Of a stretch of DNA of 64,000 nt, positions 1-8,489 are shown one piece after another. Where the stretch lies: positions 103,927 through 167,926 of the forward strand of contig NZ_CANMEZ010000011.1 in assembly GCF_947496985.1 (NCBI RefSeq). The letters are read 5' to 3'. Position 1 is the first letter of the stretch; each line of letters begins with the position of its first letter. The notes beneath the pieces were generated by a model. It had not been told where the DNA came from, made no database searches, and saw only the letters and a list, made by a program, of their open reading frames with translations. The position numbers were made by a program, and so were the translations under genes. Source of the DNA: an uncultured Kordia sp. GTDB lineage: Bacteria; Bacteroidota; Bacteroidia; Flavobacteriales; Flavobacteriaceae.

Positions 1-1677
1 TATTATGTGTGGTTACGAAAGGATACATTTTTTCATGGAAATCGTTTTTTCCTGTTAGCAGGAATGATTATTTCTTTGGTTTTACCATTCTTGGTGATTA
101 CAAAATATGTAGAAATTCCTTTTGTTGAAGAAACATTAGGTTCAAACATGTTTGTATATACAGAAACTGGAAATGAAGTGATTGCTCCTATCTTTTCCTG
201 GACAGATATTTTAATGTATACATATGTCGCTGGAGTTTTATTTTTTCTCTCAAAATTTTTAATAGAATTGGCTTCTCTGTGTAAACTGTTATGGACATCA
301 ACCGTTACAAAACGAGATGGGCAATTTATTTATATTGAAACAGCAACTTCTTTTACTCCTTTTTCATTCTTCAACTACATCGTATACAATCCAGAATTGT
401 ATTCGGCATCAGAATTAGAAGCTATTTTAATACATGAAAAAGCGCATAGCCGTCAATTACATTCTATAGATGTTTTCATTTCTAAACTATACTGTATCTT
501 CATGTGGTTCAATCCGCTTGCATGGGTGCATCAAAAATACATTTCACAAAATTTAGAGTTTTTAGCTGATAGCGCAGCTATTAAACAAACACCATCTAAA
601 AAGGAATATCAACTTACATTATTAAAGGTCTCTGGAAATGCATATTGCCCTGCATTGACCAACAATTTTTATAATTCATTAATCAAAAAACGAATCGTTA
701 TGTTACAAAAAAATCAATCTACACGTTTACACAAGTGGAAACAAGTACTTATTTTACCATTATTAGTTGCTTTTGTGATGCTGTTTAATACAGAAGTAAT
801 TGCAAAAGAAGTTAGCACTACAACAACTTCTACTCCATCATTAGAAAATACAATTGTTAAAGAAATGTATGGAGATGTAATGGTAACTATTAACAAAAAT
901 ACAACTGTAAAAGAGTTAAAGGCTATTCAAAAAATGTTCAAAAGCTTTGATATTACTTTGAATTATGATATTAAAAAATTTAATAGTAGAGATGAAATTG
1001 TAGCTATAAAACTTGAATTAAAGGATAAAGCAGGTGCAAAAGCGAGCGCTACTTTTGAATCTCAGAATGACAAGCCAATTCCAACTGTTAAGTTGGGAAA
1101 AAAGGATGGTACACTTATCGTGACTTCTTCTAAGGCAAAACATTATGTGACAAGCACAGCATATGAATTTCATTCAGATGAAGATCATGATGGTAAAGAC
1201 GGAAAAAACAAATACGTTATAAAATCTAAGCACACAAATAAAAAAGGTGGAACTACAAAAACATGGATTCAGAAAGATGATGTAGAAACAATTAACATTA
1301 AAAAAGTAGATGGAAAAGAGGTAATAATTGTGAATGGAAAAAAAATAAATCCAGATGAAATCATTGAAGAAGAGATTGAAATTAAAAAAGGGGATGGAAA
1401 GCATTTTGTTGTTGTTGGAAGTCATATTGACTCAGAAAATGAGGATGTAGAAGTTGAAGTAAACAATGGGAAAGACAGTAAAATTGTTATTAGAAATTCT
1501 GGAAGTAAAAAGCCACTATTTGTTATGGATGGAAAAATTATTAAAGAAGACCAGATTAGAGGGTTAGATCCTAATAAAATTGAAGGTATTTCAGTTCTCA
1601 AAGGCGATAATGCAACTGCATTATACGGAAAAAAAGGAGAAAATGGAGTCGTTGTAATTACTACTAAAAAGAAATAG
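1..1677 (+). CDS. BlaR1/M56-type antirepressor metallopeptidase, 5'-truncated by window edge
   Basis: The reading frame is open from base 1 (Tyr-Tyr before the GTG at 7), so the true start lies upstream. The visible part keeps hydrophobic segments near residues 15-33 and 68-90 (counted from the GTG), the zinc motif HEKAH at 143-147 (about base 433), and another membrane segment near 245-265. This is the layout of M56 peptidases that sense a signal and inactivate a BlaI/MecI repressor, whose gene usually sits just upstream. The periplasmic tail is long, Lys/Asp-rich and repetitive. Its last 60 residues (PLFVMDGK, IEGISVLKG, ATALYGKKGENGVVVITTK) look like a TonB-receptor plug domain, a fusion common in Bacteroidota. 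Family assignment is confident; the signal sensed is unknown. Confidence 0.9.
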   Translation, partial: YYVWLRKDTFFHGNRFFLLAGMIISLVLPFLVITKYVEIPFVEETLGSNMFVYTETGNEVIAPIFSWTDILMYTYVAGVLFFLSKFLIELASLCKLLWTSTVTKRDGQFIYIETATSFTPFSFFNYIVYNPELYSASELEAILIHEKAHSRQLHSIDVFISKLYCIFMWFNPLAWVHQKYISQNLEFLADSAAIKQTPSKKEYQLTLLKVSGNAYCPALTNNFYNSLIKKRIVMLQKNQSTRLHKWKQVLILPLLVAFVMLFNTEVIAKEVSTTTTSTPSLENTIVKEMYGDVMVTINKNTTVKELKAIQKMFKSFDITLNYDIKKFNSRDEIVAIKLELKDKAGAKASATFESQNDKPIPTVKLGKKDGTLIVTSSKAKHYVTSTAYEFHSDEDHDGKDGKNKYVIKSKHTNKKGGTTKTWIQKDDVETINIKKVDGKEVIIVNGKKINPDEIIEEEIEIKKGDGKHFVVVGSHIDSENEDVEVEVNNGKDSKIVIRNSGSKKPLFVMDGKIIKEDQIRGLDPNKIEGISVLKGDNATALYGKKGENGVVVITTKKK

Positions 1678-1699
1678 GTTCAAAAAAATATTAGATACC

Positions 1700-1736
1700 G
1701 TAAAGGCAAGTTTTTATCGACTTGCCTTTACTTTTA
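1700..1736 (+). terminator. intrinsic terminator after M56 gene
   Basis: Perfect 10-bp arms TAAAGGCAAG (1701-1710) and CTTGCCTTTA (1721-1730) with a 10-base loop, followed by a T-rich run. It lies 23 bases after the M56 stop codon, and this argues against starting the next small gene at the upstream ATG (1722), which would sit inside the stem. Confidence 0.8.
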
Positions 1737-1787
1737 TACAACAATCATTTTTTTAGTATCTTTCTTTACATTTTAGATGATTTCATC

Positions 1788-1940
1788 ATGAAAAAACAAA
1801 TTTTTAAAATCTTAGCGAAGCTCAACAAAGTGCTATTACCTTCATTTTCAAAACGAAGACTCGATTTGGCAAACGCTTCAAAATTGCAATTGGCAATTAT
1901 TGGTTGGCGTTATTTTGTAACGACAAATGCTTTAAATTAG
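1788..1940 (+). CDS. small conserved flavobacterial protein (50 aa)
   Basis: A 50-residue protein beginning MKKQIFKILAKLNKVLLPS and ending GWRYFVTTNALN. Very similar small proteins (Lys-rich amphipathic N-terminus, KLQLAIIGWRYFVT-type end) occur widely in Flavobacteriia; some records call them SsrA-binding protein, but nothing here resembles SmpB, so I do not adopt that name. I chose the ATG at 1788 because the longer frame from 1722 starts within the terminator hairpin of the preceding gene and its extra residues are unlike the family. Function unknown; probably a cytoplasmic or membrane-peripheral amphipathic peptide. Confidence 0.6.
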   Translation: MKKQIFKILAKLNKVLLPSFSKRRLDLANASKLQLAIIGWRYFVTTNALN

Positions 1941-2001
1941 AAAGCGTGTTTTAATAGATCCTAAAAAAAGCAAAAAAACTTATTTATTTTTCTTTGTAAT
2001 C

Positions 2002-2032
2002 TTTGTATTTGTAACAAAAAGAAATATATTTG
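2002..2032 (+). promoter_or_regulatory. Bacteroidota-type promoter of tRNA-Arg
   Basis: TTTG at 2002-2005 and TATATTTG (TAnnTTTG) at 2025-2032, separated by exactly 19 bases. This is the canonical sigma-ABfr promoter form, and it ends 18 bases before the tRNA. Confidence 0.75.
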
Positions 2033-2050
2033 CACCCGCAATAAGCAATA

Positions 2051-2124
2051 GGCCTCGTAGCATAACTGAATAGTGCACTTGATTACGGCTCAAGAGGTTG
2101 CAGGTTTGAATCCTGCCGAGGTCA
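2051..2124 (+). tRNA. tRNA-Arg (anticodon ACG)
   Basis: Cloverleaf read by eye: acceptor GGCCTCG pairs with CGAGGTC (one G-T pair), anticodon stem CTTGA/TCAAG around loop TTACGGC giving ACG (reads CGT/CGC Arg codons after A34 modification), and T-arm GCAGG-TTTGAAT-CCTGC. Discriminator base A; CCA is not encoded. A consensus promoter lies just upstream and an intrinsic terminator just downstream, so it is a monocistronic tRNA gene. Confidence 0.93.
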
Positions 2125-2132
2125 CAACAAGC

Positions 2133-2168
2133 AAGAACCACGTCAAATTGACGTGGTTCTTTTTTTTA
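2133..2168 (+). terminator. terminator of tRNA-Arg
   Basis: Long hairpin with arms AAGAACCACGTCA / TGACGTGGTTCTT, followed by a run of T. A degenerate copy of this segment recurs at 2393-2430. Confidence 0.85.
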
Positions 2169-2282
2169 TAAAAAATTCAACCGCGTTTGAGCTTTTTGGA
2201 GAAATGGAAAACTAGAGTGATAGCTAGTGGTTTCCTATTTTGCAGCAGTAAGTTCCAAAGGATTATAAAATAGTTCTGACAA

Positions 2283-2430
2283 GGTCACAAATAAATAAAA
2301 AAGCAAGCTAAAGTTTTAGCTTGCTTTTTTATTTTGGCATAGTTTTCATACTAAAAATGGAGTTTTAAGGAACTATAATTCTGCTCCGAATCCACAACAA
2401 GCAAGAAGCCACGTAAAATGATGCGGTTTG
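2283..2430 (+). repeat. degenerate copies of the tRNA-Arg 3' flank
   Basis: Bases 2393-2414 (CACAACAAGCAAGAAGCCACG) repeat 2123-2143, the tRNA 3' end plus terminator arm, with one inserted base; a second weak match GGTCACAA is at 2283-2290. No tRNA body remains. The 355-base stretch between the tRNA terminator and the first operator at 2481 otherwise holds no gene I can see. Confidence 0.5.
2297..2331 (+). terminator. second terminator-like hairpin downstream of tRNA-Arg
   Basis: Arms AAGCAAGCTAAA (2301-2312) and TTTAGCTTGCTT (2315-2326) followed by T's. It sits just after GGTCACAA (2283-2290), the same bases that end the tRNA, so it may be the terminator of a vanished tRNA copy. Confidence 0.65.
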
Positions 2431-2480
2431 ATTATATCTCTAATTTTTCTATATATAGGTTTAAAATAAGCTAAAATTAT

Positions 2481-2533
2481 TGAAACTAAGTTGCAATAGT
2501 GAATTTCTTTTGTAGTTTTGCAACTTAGTTGCA
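2481..2533 (+). promoter_or_regulatory. promoter with two 7-1-7 palindromic operators
   Basis: TGAAACT-A-AGTTGCA (2481-2495) and the perfect palindrome TGCAACT-T-AGTTGCA (2519-2533) lie 38 bp apart, centre to centre. Between and overlapping them is a textbook promoter: TTG at 2491-2493, 19-base spacer, TAGTTTTG at 2513-2520. The operators therefore cover both promoter elements, as expected for repression. The same palindrome occurs at 8513-8527 in front of the facing lipoprotein genes. The 7-1-7 form fits a Fur-family repressor (Zur, Fur or Mur); with a COG0523 gene downstream, Zur is the best guess. Confidence 0.7.
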
Positions 2534-2556
2534 TTAATTAAATCAAACAAAGAGAA

Positions 2557-3774
2557 ATGATTGATAAAAAACTTCCCGTAACCGTATTAAGTGGCTTTTT
2601 AGGAGCTGGAAAAACTACTCTTCTAAATCATATTTTACATAATAAAGAAGGGTTAAAAGTAGCTGTCATTGTTAATGACATGAGTGAAGTAAATGTAGAT
2701 AGTGAACTGGTAAAAAGTCAAAATACATTATCTCGTACTGAAGAAAAACTGGTAGAAATGAGTAATGGTTGTATTTGTTGTACACTACGTGAAGATTTAA
2801 TGCTTGAAGTAGAACGGCTAGCAAAAGAAAATAGATTTGACTATCTACTTATTGAAAGCACAGGTATTAGTGAACCTATTCCTGTGGCGCAAACTTTCTC
2901 TTTTGTTGATGAAGAAAATAACATCGATTTATCTCGCTTTAGTTATGTAGATACTATGGTTACTGTTGTAGATGCCTATAATTTTTTTAAGGATTTTGGT
3001 AGCCCTGAAAAGTTGATAGATAGGGAGTTGACGGATATAGAAGGTGATTATCGTACCATAGTGAATCTGCTAACCGATCAAATAGAGTTTGCTAATGTCA
3101 TTATTTTGAATAAAACTGATTTGGTAAAAAAAGAGCATCTAGGAGTTTTACGAGCGACTATCCAGAGATTAAATCCATCTGCTAAAATTATTGAATCGGC
3201 TTTTAGTAAAGTCAATCCAAAAGAAATATTACATACTAGTTTATTCAACTTTGAAGAAGCAGAACAAAGCGCTGGTTGGATTGAAGAACTCAATAAAGAT
3301 GAACACACTCCAGAAACAGAAGAATACGGTATTAGTTCATTTGTATATCGAAGTAAAAAACCTTTTGATCCTGTACGATTTTGGAAATATGTTGAACAAA
3401 GCTTCCCTAATACCATTATAAGAAGTAAAGGGTTATTCTGGATTGCATCGAGACCTGGCCAAGCATTAGTTTGGGGACAAGCAGGAGGCTCTTTACGTGC
3501 AGATAATGCAGGCGTATGGTGGGCTAGTATGCCTTTTGAAGAACGTTTTCAATATGGTCCTTTCATTAATAATCAAGAAGAAATTGAAAGTGATTGGGAT
3601 ATCACTTTTGGCGACCGAAAAAATGAAATTGTTTTCATTGGTCAAAGTATGAATGAACCGCTTATTCGATTGAGTTTAGATTCATGTCTGGCTACTGATG
3701 AGGAATTGTCAACTCAAAAATGGGAAAAAGGATATGAAGATAATTGGCCCGTTCAGAGAGCTTATCCAATTTAA
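2557..3774 (+). CDS. zigA: COG0523 GTPase, probable zinc metallochaperone
   Basis: A 405-residue G3E-family GTPase. Walker [10 protein letters not shown] at 13-21, the metal-binding CxCC motif GCICC at 71-75, ESTGISEP at 100-107 and the guanine-specificity motif NKTD at 185-188 are all present; the C-terminal half is the CobW_C domain found in roughly 400-residue ZigA/YciC-type proteins. Such proteins move zinc to client enzymes in the cytoplasm during zinc limitation and are usually Zur-repressed. The gene is first in a four-gene run and its promoter carries two palindromic operators. Cobalt or nitrile-hydratase chaperones have the same fold, so the metal is inferred from length, context and operator form rather than proven. 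Confidence 0.88.
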   Translation: MIDKKLPVTVLSGFLGAGKTTLLNHILHNKEGLKVAVIVNDMSEVNVDSELVKSQNTLSRTEEKLVEMSNGCICCTLREDLMLEVERLAKENRFDYLLIESTGISEPIPVAQTFSFVDEENNIDLSRFSYVDTMVTVVDAYNFFKDFGSPEKLIDRELTDIEGDYRTIVNLLTDQIEFANVIILNKTDLVKKEHLGVLRATIQRLNPSAKIIESAFSKVNPKEILHTSLFNFEEAEQSAGWIEELNKDEHTPETEEYGISSFVYRSKKPFDPVRFWKYVEQSFPNTIIRSKGLFWIASRPGQALVWGQAGGSLRADNAGVWWASMPFEERFQYGPFINNQEEIESDWDITFGDRKNEIVFIGQSMNEPLIRLSLDSCLATDEELSTQKWEKGYEDNWPVQRAYPI

Positions 3775-3803
3775 ATAAAACACGAACTTTAAATTATAAT
3801 AAA

Positions 3804-4283
3804 ATGATTACAAAAGAGCAAGTATTAAGTGCCCAAGAAAAGTGGGGCAATGGCGTAGTAAAAATTGGTTCGCTAAAAGATAGCAGAAAAGAATGTGAAG
3901 CATATACAAATGACTTTCTAGATAGTCGTTATGCATTTGAAATTGGTCCAGTTTTATTTAAACCTACCAAATGTGAGCACGAACAATTTAGACCTACCAA
4001 GCTAGATGCTTTATCTTACTTTATAGCTGGAGACGACAGAGCCCATGATGAAGATAAAGGCTTTGCTTTAGCACCTTGGATAAAGGTTAAATTTAAAAAT
4101 GACGGAGGAATCATTTTAGAAGAAAATCGTGCAATTGCTATGGGGAATTACTTTTTTACGGATGAAAAAGGGAATATAGCAAAAGTAGAATATACATTTG
4201 GTTATAAATTAATGGATGGAGAATTAAAAATTGATGTACATCATTCATCTTTTCCATTTTCTCATCCTGAACCAGTAGCCTAA
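3804..4283 (+). CDS. NTF2-like (SnoaL / CaMKII-association fold) protein
   Basis: A 159-residue cytoplasmic protein. The end (VEYTFGYKLMDGELKIDVHHSS) is the typical last two strands of small cone-shaped NTF2-like domains, and VLFKPTK..QFRPT near residues 50-65 is characteristic of a marine-bacterial subfamily often found beside COG0523 GTPases. I use the ATG at 3804; an earlier ATG (3744) overlaps the GTPase gene. The stop overlaps the next start (TAATG), so the genes are translationally coupled. No catalytic residues can be assigned; a zinc-limitation role is inferred only from the operon. Confidence 0.7.
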   Translation: MITKEQVLSAQEKWGNGVVKIGSLKDSRKECEAYTNDFLDSRYAFEIGPVLFKPTKCEHEQFRPTKLDALSYFIAGDDRAHDEDKGFALAPWIKVKFKNDGGIILEENRAIAMGNYFFTDEKGNIAKVEYTFGYKLMDGELKIDVHHSSFPFSHPEPVA

Positions 4284-4780
4284 TGAATAAGACTCTTTTT
4301 CTTTTATGTCCAACAGATTGTTTAGAAACAGCTGTCAATGATGCCTACGAGAACGAAAACTACTTTTACACTTCTCTTGGAAATTCATTTGCAGCTGATA
4401 ATTCAACTTTAAAGAGTATAAAAGAACTGATTCTGAAACATGATATTAAAAACATTTATTTTGTACTTTCCAATGACAATAAAATAATTTTAGATGCATT
4501 GGAAAGGCAATCTTTCTCTGAAATTATAGGTCTTGAAAATTTTTATAGCGAAATCATCAAGCAAAAAGAAGATTCAGAAATCATGTGGCTCACTACTAAT
4601 AATAAAGATTTAATTATTTCTTATTTTCTTAACCATAAGATAAAAGAACTACAATTAGAATTAGGTAATTTATCGCTCAATTCAATTAAAGTTAGAGGTA
4701 AGATTTATGATATAAATAATACTTATTTTAAGAATATTTACTCTAGTCTAATTTGTTTGAAAAGTCATTGTTTAAATTGA
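4283..4780 (+). CDS. unknown protein with beta-carbonic-anhydrase-like pattern
   Basis: A 165-residue protein without signal peptide, overlapping the preceding gene by one base (TAATG). The first half reads like a degenerate beta-carbonic anhydrase: LCPTDCLE (6-15 region), a FYTSLGNS segment where the enzyme has its R.AGN motif, SIKELILKHDIKNIYFVLSND where it has SLEYAV..L.V..IIV.GH. The second zinc-ligand pair (His..Cys) is missing, so catalysis is unlikely. The resemblance is my reading of spacing, not a search. In this operon, with a zinc chaperone, a zinc-free or zinc-sensing derivative of a carbonic anhydrase would make sense, but that is speculation. Confidence 0.5.
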   Translation: MNKTLFLLCPTDCLETAVNDAYENENYFYTSLGNSFAADNSTLKSIKELILKHDIKNIYFVLSNDNKIILDALERQSFSEIIGLENFYSEIIKQKEDSEIMWLTTNNKDLIISYFLNHKIKELQLELGNLSLNSIKVRGKIYDINNTYFKNIYSSLICLKSHCLN

Positions 4781-4784
4781 AAAA

Positions 4785-6461
4785 ATGAAATATAGTCGTA
4801 GAAAATTCATTTCTTTTTTAGGAAAAGCTAGTATTGGAGTGTTGGTAACACCGCCGTTTTTAATAAGCTGTGGAAATACTACAAATCCTGCCCCTGAATT
4901 TAAAAATACCTCAGAAGAAGTATTAAAAAAGCTTAAAGACTTTGTGTTAGAAGCGATTGATCCTTCAGATAAAGATGATTTATTACTAGCCAACGGGTTA
5001 AATTACAAAGTGATCATAAAATGGGGAGATAAAATCAACCTGACAGATACTTTTGGATATAACAATGACTTTACTTGTTTTATTCCGCTAGACGAAAAAA
5101 ATCCAAAAGATGGTTTACTTTGGGTAAATCATGAATATGTAAATCCGCTGTTTGTTTCAGGTTATAATTATAGAAACTCAGGAGAAATTAGAACAAAGGA
5201 ACAAGTAGATAAAGAAATGTACGATGTTGGCGGCACCATTGTTAGAATAAGAGAAGAAAATGGGCAATGGAAAGTCGTTGAAAATGATCCGCACAATAAA
5301 CGTATTACTGCTCATACTCCTATTAAATTAAATTGGGACTCACCTATTGCAGGACAAAATGTGGCAATTGGTACACTCAGTAATTGTTCTGGCGGAATTA
5401 CTCCTTGGAATACATTTCTAACTTGTGAAGAAAACTATGACAATTGTTTTGGAGAAATTAAATATGATGAAAATAACAAACCATCAAGAATACCGAGTCG
5501 AAATGGTTGGGAGCAATTTTACAATTATTCACCAGAACACTATGGTTGGGTTGTAGAAATAAATCCAAAAGATGGCTCTGCTCAAAAACATATTGCGCTA
5601 GGACGTTTTGCACATGAATGTTGTACATTATATGAATTGGCAGATAAACGAGTAGTAGCATATACTGGAGATGATAAAAACAATGAGCATTTGTATAAAT
5701 TCGTTTCTTCTAAACCTAGTTCCTTAAAAGAAGGAACGTTATATGTAGCTGATACAATCAATGGCAAATGGCTTGCGCTTGATTGGAAAAATCAGCCTTT
5801 ACTGAAAGAAAAATTCAAAGATCAAACAGAAGTTTTAATAAGAGCAAGAGAAGCTGCAAAAATACTTGGAGCGACTGAGTTAAATCGTCCTGAAGATATA
5901 GAAATTGATCCTATAACAGGACACGTTTTAGTGTCTTTAACCAACAATAAAAATAAAAATGACTTCCATGGTTCTATTCTTAAAGTGGAAGAAACTGATG
6001 GGAAATACGATGCATTAACGTTCAAAACATCTACTTACATTGCTGGAGGTAAAGAAACTGGATTTTCTTGTCCAGATAATTTAGCATTTGATATGTCTGG
6101 AAATTTATGGATCACGACAGACATATCAGGAAGCTCCATGAACAGAGCAGATAAGCCTTATATATCATTCAAAAATAATAGCTTATTCGTAATTCCTAGA
6201 TATGGTAAAAATGCAGGTGAAGTTATTCGTGTCATATCTGCACCAACAGATGCTGAATTGACAGGACCTTGGTTTTCTCCAGATGGAAAAACCCTATTTT
6301 TAAGTGTTCAACATCCTGGAGAACAAACAAAAGATATTAAGTCACCAACAAGCATTTGGCCTTTTGATAAAGACAACATTCCAAAATCTAGTGTTGTCGC
6401 TATTACTGGAGATTTAATTGAAAAAATGAATAAATTACGACAGATAGAAAATATAAACTAA
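4785..6461 (+). CDS. PhoX-type (DUF839) exported phosphatase-like protein
   Basis: A 558-residue protein with a Tat-type leader (SRRKFISFLG at 4-13) followed by a lipobox-like LISCG near 26-30, so it is probably exported folded and lipid-anchored. The body has PhoX/DUF839 hallmarks: WVNHEYV, GTLSNCSGGITPWNTFLTCEEN near 200, a RFAHECC segment near 275, and NRPEDIEIDP. PhoX enzymes are beta-propeller alkaline phosphatases using Ca and Fe instead of zinc. A zinc-independent phosphatase as the last gene of a zinc-chaperone operon fits a zinc-sparing response, though substrate and metal are inferred. Ends 30 bases before a strong hairpin. Confidence 0.82.
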   Translation: MKYSRRKFISFLGKASIGVLVTPPFLISCGNTTNPAPEFKNTSEEVLKKLKDFVLEAIDPSDKDDLLLANGLNYKVIIKWGDKINLTDTFGYNNDFTCFIPLDEKNPKDGLLWVNHEYVNPLFVSGYNYRNSGEIRTKEQVDKEMYDVGGTIVRIREENGQWKVVENDPHNKRITAHTPIKLNWDSPIAGQNVAIGTLSNCSGGITPWNTFLTCEENYDNCFGEIKYDENNKPSRIPSRNGWEQFYNYSPEHYGWVVEINPKDGSAQKHIALGRFAHECCTLYELADKRVVAYTGDDKNNEHLYKFVSSKPSSLKEGTLYVADTINGKWLALDWKNQPLLKEKFKDQTEVLIRAREAAKILGATELNRPEDIEIDPITGHVLVSLTNNKNKNDFHGSILKVEETDGKYDALTFKTSTYIAGGKETGFSCPDNLAFDMSGNLWITTDISGSSMNRADKPYISFKNNSLFVIPRYGKNAGEVIRVISAPTDAELTGPWFSPDGKTLFLSVQHPGEQTKDIKSPTSIWPFDKDNIPKSSVVAITGDLIEKMNKLRQIENIN

Positions 6462-6491
6462 GATATTTTTATATCCTAAATTGCAAAATTA

Positions 6492-6526
6492 TCAAAGCCT
6501 GTAATTTTTGAAATTACAGGCTTTGC
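6492..6526. terminator. bidirectional terminator between convergent genes
   Basis: 15-bp arms CAAAGCCTGTAATTT / AAATTACAGGCTTTG around a TTG loop, placed between the PhoX-type gene and the convergent lipoprotein gene. Confidence 0.8.
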
Positions 6527-6548
6527 TATAAATACTTTTTAAGATATC

Positions 6549-6578
6549 TTATTCTGTATTATTCTGTATTATTCTGTA
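6549..6578. repeat. three perfect 10-bp tandem repeats
   Basis: The unit TTATTCTGTA is repeated three times without mismatch and overlaps the last codons of the - strand lipoprotein gene, whose stop codon lies at 6569-6571. Confidence 0.85.
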
Positions 6579-7390
6579 AGTGTTACAGTTCTGGTAACTT
6601 TATTAAAAGCTCCTGGGATTAATTTTCCGTTCTCATCTACTAGTTCTAATTGAATCACCACTTTTCCCTTTGGCAATCCTTTTATGATATGTGGAGCCCA
6701 TTCTGTGATCATGAATTCTTCACCATTAATAGTAGCTTTTACCTTATGACCAGTTTTAGAAAGTGTCGTGTTCAAAACAAAGAAGTCTAATAATAAGTTT
6801 TCCGTGTCTTTTCCTTTATATGTTCCTTTAGGTCTGCTGTAAATCAATGTAGGTGCATCCATATCTAAACCGTGTGTATCTTGTGGATTTTTACCAACTT
6901 CTAACTTTTTTACAACTACAGAATTTTCATTTTTAACTGACTCATGGAATGAACGACTTAAAAAAGCAACTAAATGATGTACACCTTCTGGAATTTCTTT
7001 TTTAAATGTCGGAGTATAATGAGCAGAATACGGCTGATTATTTAATATAAAATGAATATGTTGCCCTTTTCCAGAATTGGCTAATAATTTAGCATTTGGA
7101 CCATCTGTTTGTTCTCCAAGATTGTAGTTATTAACAGTGAAGTTAAAATCAACTTCTCCAACATTCTCTATTTTAGTATTCGTAGGAGCTTCCATTGCCA
7201 ATACAGCATCTGTATATGCAGGAGAACCTTCTAATTTTTCAAGTGTGATTTTTACCTTTTTAGTCTCAACAGATTTTTTCACCTCTGTATTCTCAGGAGT
7301 TTTTTGGGTAGAATCTTTTTTTTCCTCTTTACAAGAAGATATTCCTGCAATAAGAAATAGCATTATTATAAATACGCGTGCTGTTTTCAT
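6569..7390 (-). CDS. lipoprotein of the phosphopeptide-binding-protein-like type
   Basis: A 273-residue lipoprotein: hydrophobic leader, lipobox GISSC (Cys about 20), then a charged KKE/EVKK linker. The middle contains GQHIHFILNN, PYSAHYTPTF and EGVHHLVAFLSRSFHES, His-rich strands of a beta-sandwich found in Bacteroidota proteins loosely annotated as phosphopeptide-binding. The histidines could bind metal. It is the second gene of a two-gene - strand unit (29-base gap) that starts at a promoter carrying the same palindromic operator as the zigA-like operon, so I infer a periplasmic or surface role in metal limitation. Confidence 0.65.
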   Translation of the reverse strand: MKTARVFIIMLFLIAGISSCKEEKKDSTQKTPENTEVKKSVETKKVKITLEKLEGSPAYTDAVLAMEAPTNTKIENVGEVDFNFTVNNYNLGEQTDGPNAKLLANSGKGQHIHFILNNQPYSAHYTPTFKKEIPEGVHHLVAFLSRSFHESVKNENSVVVKKLEVGKNPQDTHGLDMDAPTLIYSRPKGTYKGKDTENLLLDFFVLNTTLSKTGHKVKATINGEEFMITEWAPHIIKGLPKGKVVIQLELVDENGKLIPGAFNKVTRTVTLTE

Positions 7391-7419
7391 TTGTAATAGT
7401 TTATATGGTTATTAATTTT

Positions 7420-8364
7420 TTAATAAATAGTTTTATTTAAATTTTTAAAACTCCAGGTGGATTCATTTCCCTCATTAGTAATTGTTACGTTTCCTAATTG
7501 TATGATTCTATTATCTAGAGCATTTAGTCTACATTTTATCTGTGTAATATGACTAAATTTAATCGTATCTGTAGGATGAATACGGATCAATATATCACCA
7601 CTGAGAATAGTAAGTTTTTTGTTTTCTTCTTTTAAAAGTTGACATCCTAAATGCCGCATTTCTTGTGCTATACGATTGTAATCATTTACAGTACAACTCA
7701 TAGAAATACTTTTGATATCTTTAAAAAGGCATTCCTTTTTGTATGATTTTTTTAAAAAAGCTTTACGCGAATATCGCTGCTGTTTTAATTGATGTAAACT
7801 ATTTAAAAAAAGAGGATTATAAAATGCATACCAAGTATGTAAATTAGTGTTTTTAGTAGGAGAATAAAATGCCTTAAACCAAGTAATTTCCTGTTGATTT
7901 ATTGGCATATTAACAGTTTCAGAGGCACTTAAATAAGGAGTCTCGTTCTTTTTTAATTTAGGCTTTACACCCACATGAAAATGTTCTCCTTTATTACTAA
8001 GTGAAAAGCCAATACCACTCTTTCCAATTGGTTCTTGATATTGGTTGTTAGGTCCTAAAACCTCAATGTAATGAGTATGACCTCTTAAATAACAGGAAGA
8101 TGTCTTTTTATCAATAGCTTCAAAATTAGGGAAGCCTTTATCAATAGCTACGTAGCTTTTATGTAAAAATGTATTTTGCGTTAGTTGCGCATATGAAACA
8201 CTATCTAGTACTACATACAAATGGTCAAAAAGTACCTGAGAAACATCATCTCCAAAAAAAGCATCTACTTGATCATAATTCACAGAAGAATTGCGTTCAC
8301 TTTGCTGTTTTTCAGCACATGAAAAAAAAAGAACAAGCATTAAAAGTAGTATTACTTTATACAT
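7420..8364 (-). CDS. lipoprotein, possibly DUF5829-related
   Basis: The start was moved to the ATG at 8364 because this gives a clean lipoprotein leader (MYKVILLLMLVLFFSC) lost in the longer frame. The 314-residue product has a first half (YVVLDSVSYAQL, CYLRGHTHYIEVLGP, SGIGFSL) resembling glyoxalase-fold-like DUF5829 proteins; this is a memory-based match. The second half is Lys-rich and unrecognised. It is first in its unit, downstream of the operator at 8513-8527, and so is probably co-regulated with the facing zigA-like operon. Confidence 0.5.
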   Translation of the reverse strand: MYKVILLLMLVLFFSCAEKQQSERNSSVNYDQVDAFFGDDVSQVLFDHLYVVLDSVSYAQLTQNTFLHKSYVAIDKGFPNFEAIDKKTSSCYLRGHTHYIEVLGPNNQYQEPIGKSGIGFSLSNKGEHFHVGVKPKLKKNETPYLSASETVNMPINQQEITWFKAFYSPTKNTNLHTWYAFYNPLFLNSLHQLKQQRYSRKAFLKKSYKKECLFKDIKSISMSCTVNDYNRIAQEMRHLGCQLLKEENKKLTILSGDILIRIHPTDTIKFSHITQIKCRLNALDNRIIQLGNVTITNEGNESTWSFKNLNKTIY

Positions 8365-8489
8365 TCGGAAATAACGCTCTTTGTAAATTCTAATTTGCAC
8401 TATGATCAATTTTCAGTTTTAAATAGAAGTTTTTGCAATCATATCAAACCCCAAACAATAACATTAAAAATGCTAATACATTTGAATTG

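Noticed and set aside
1722..1787. Longer start for the 50-residue small protein
   Set aside because: The extra residues begin inside the terminator hairpin of the M56 gene and do not resemble the family N-terminus.
8169..8393. A 74-residue + strand frame opposite the lipoprotein gene
   Set aside because: Antisense to the lipoprotein leader region and without promoter or homology.
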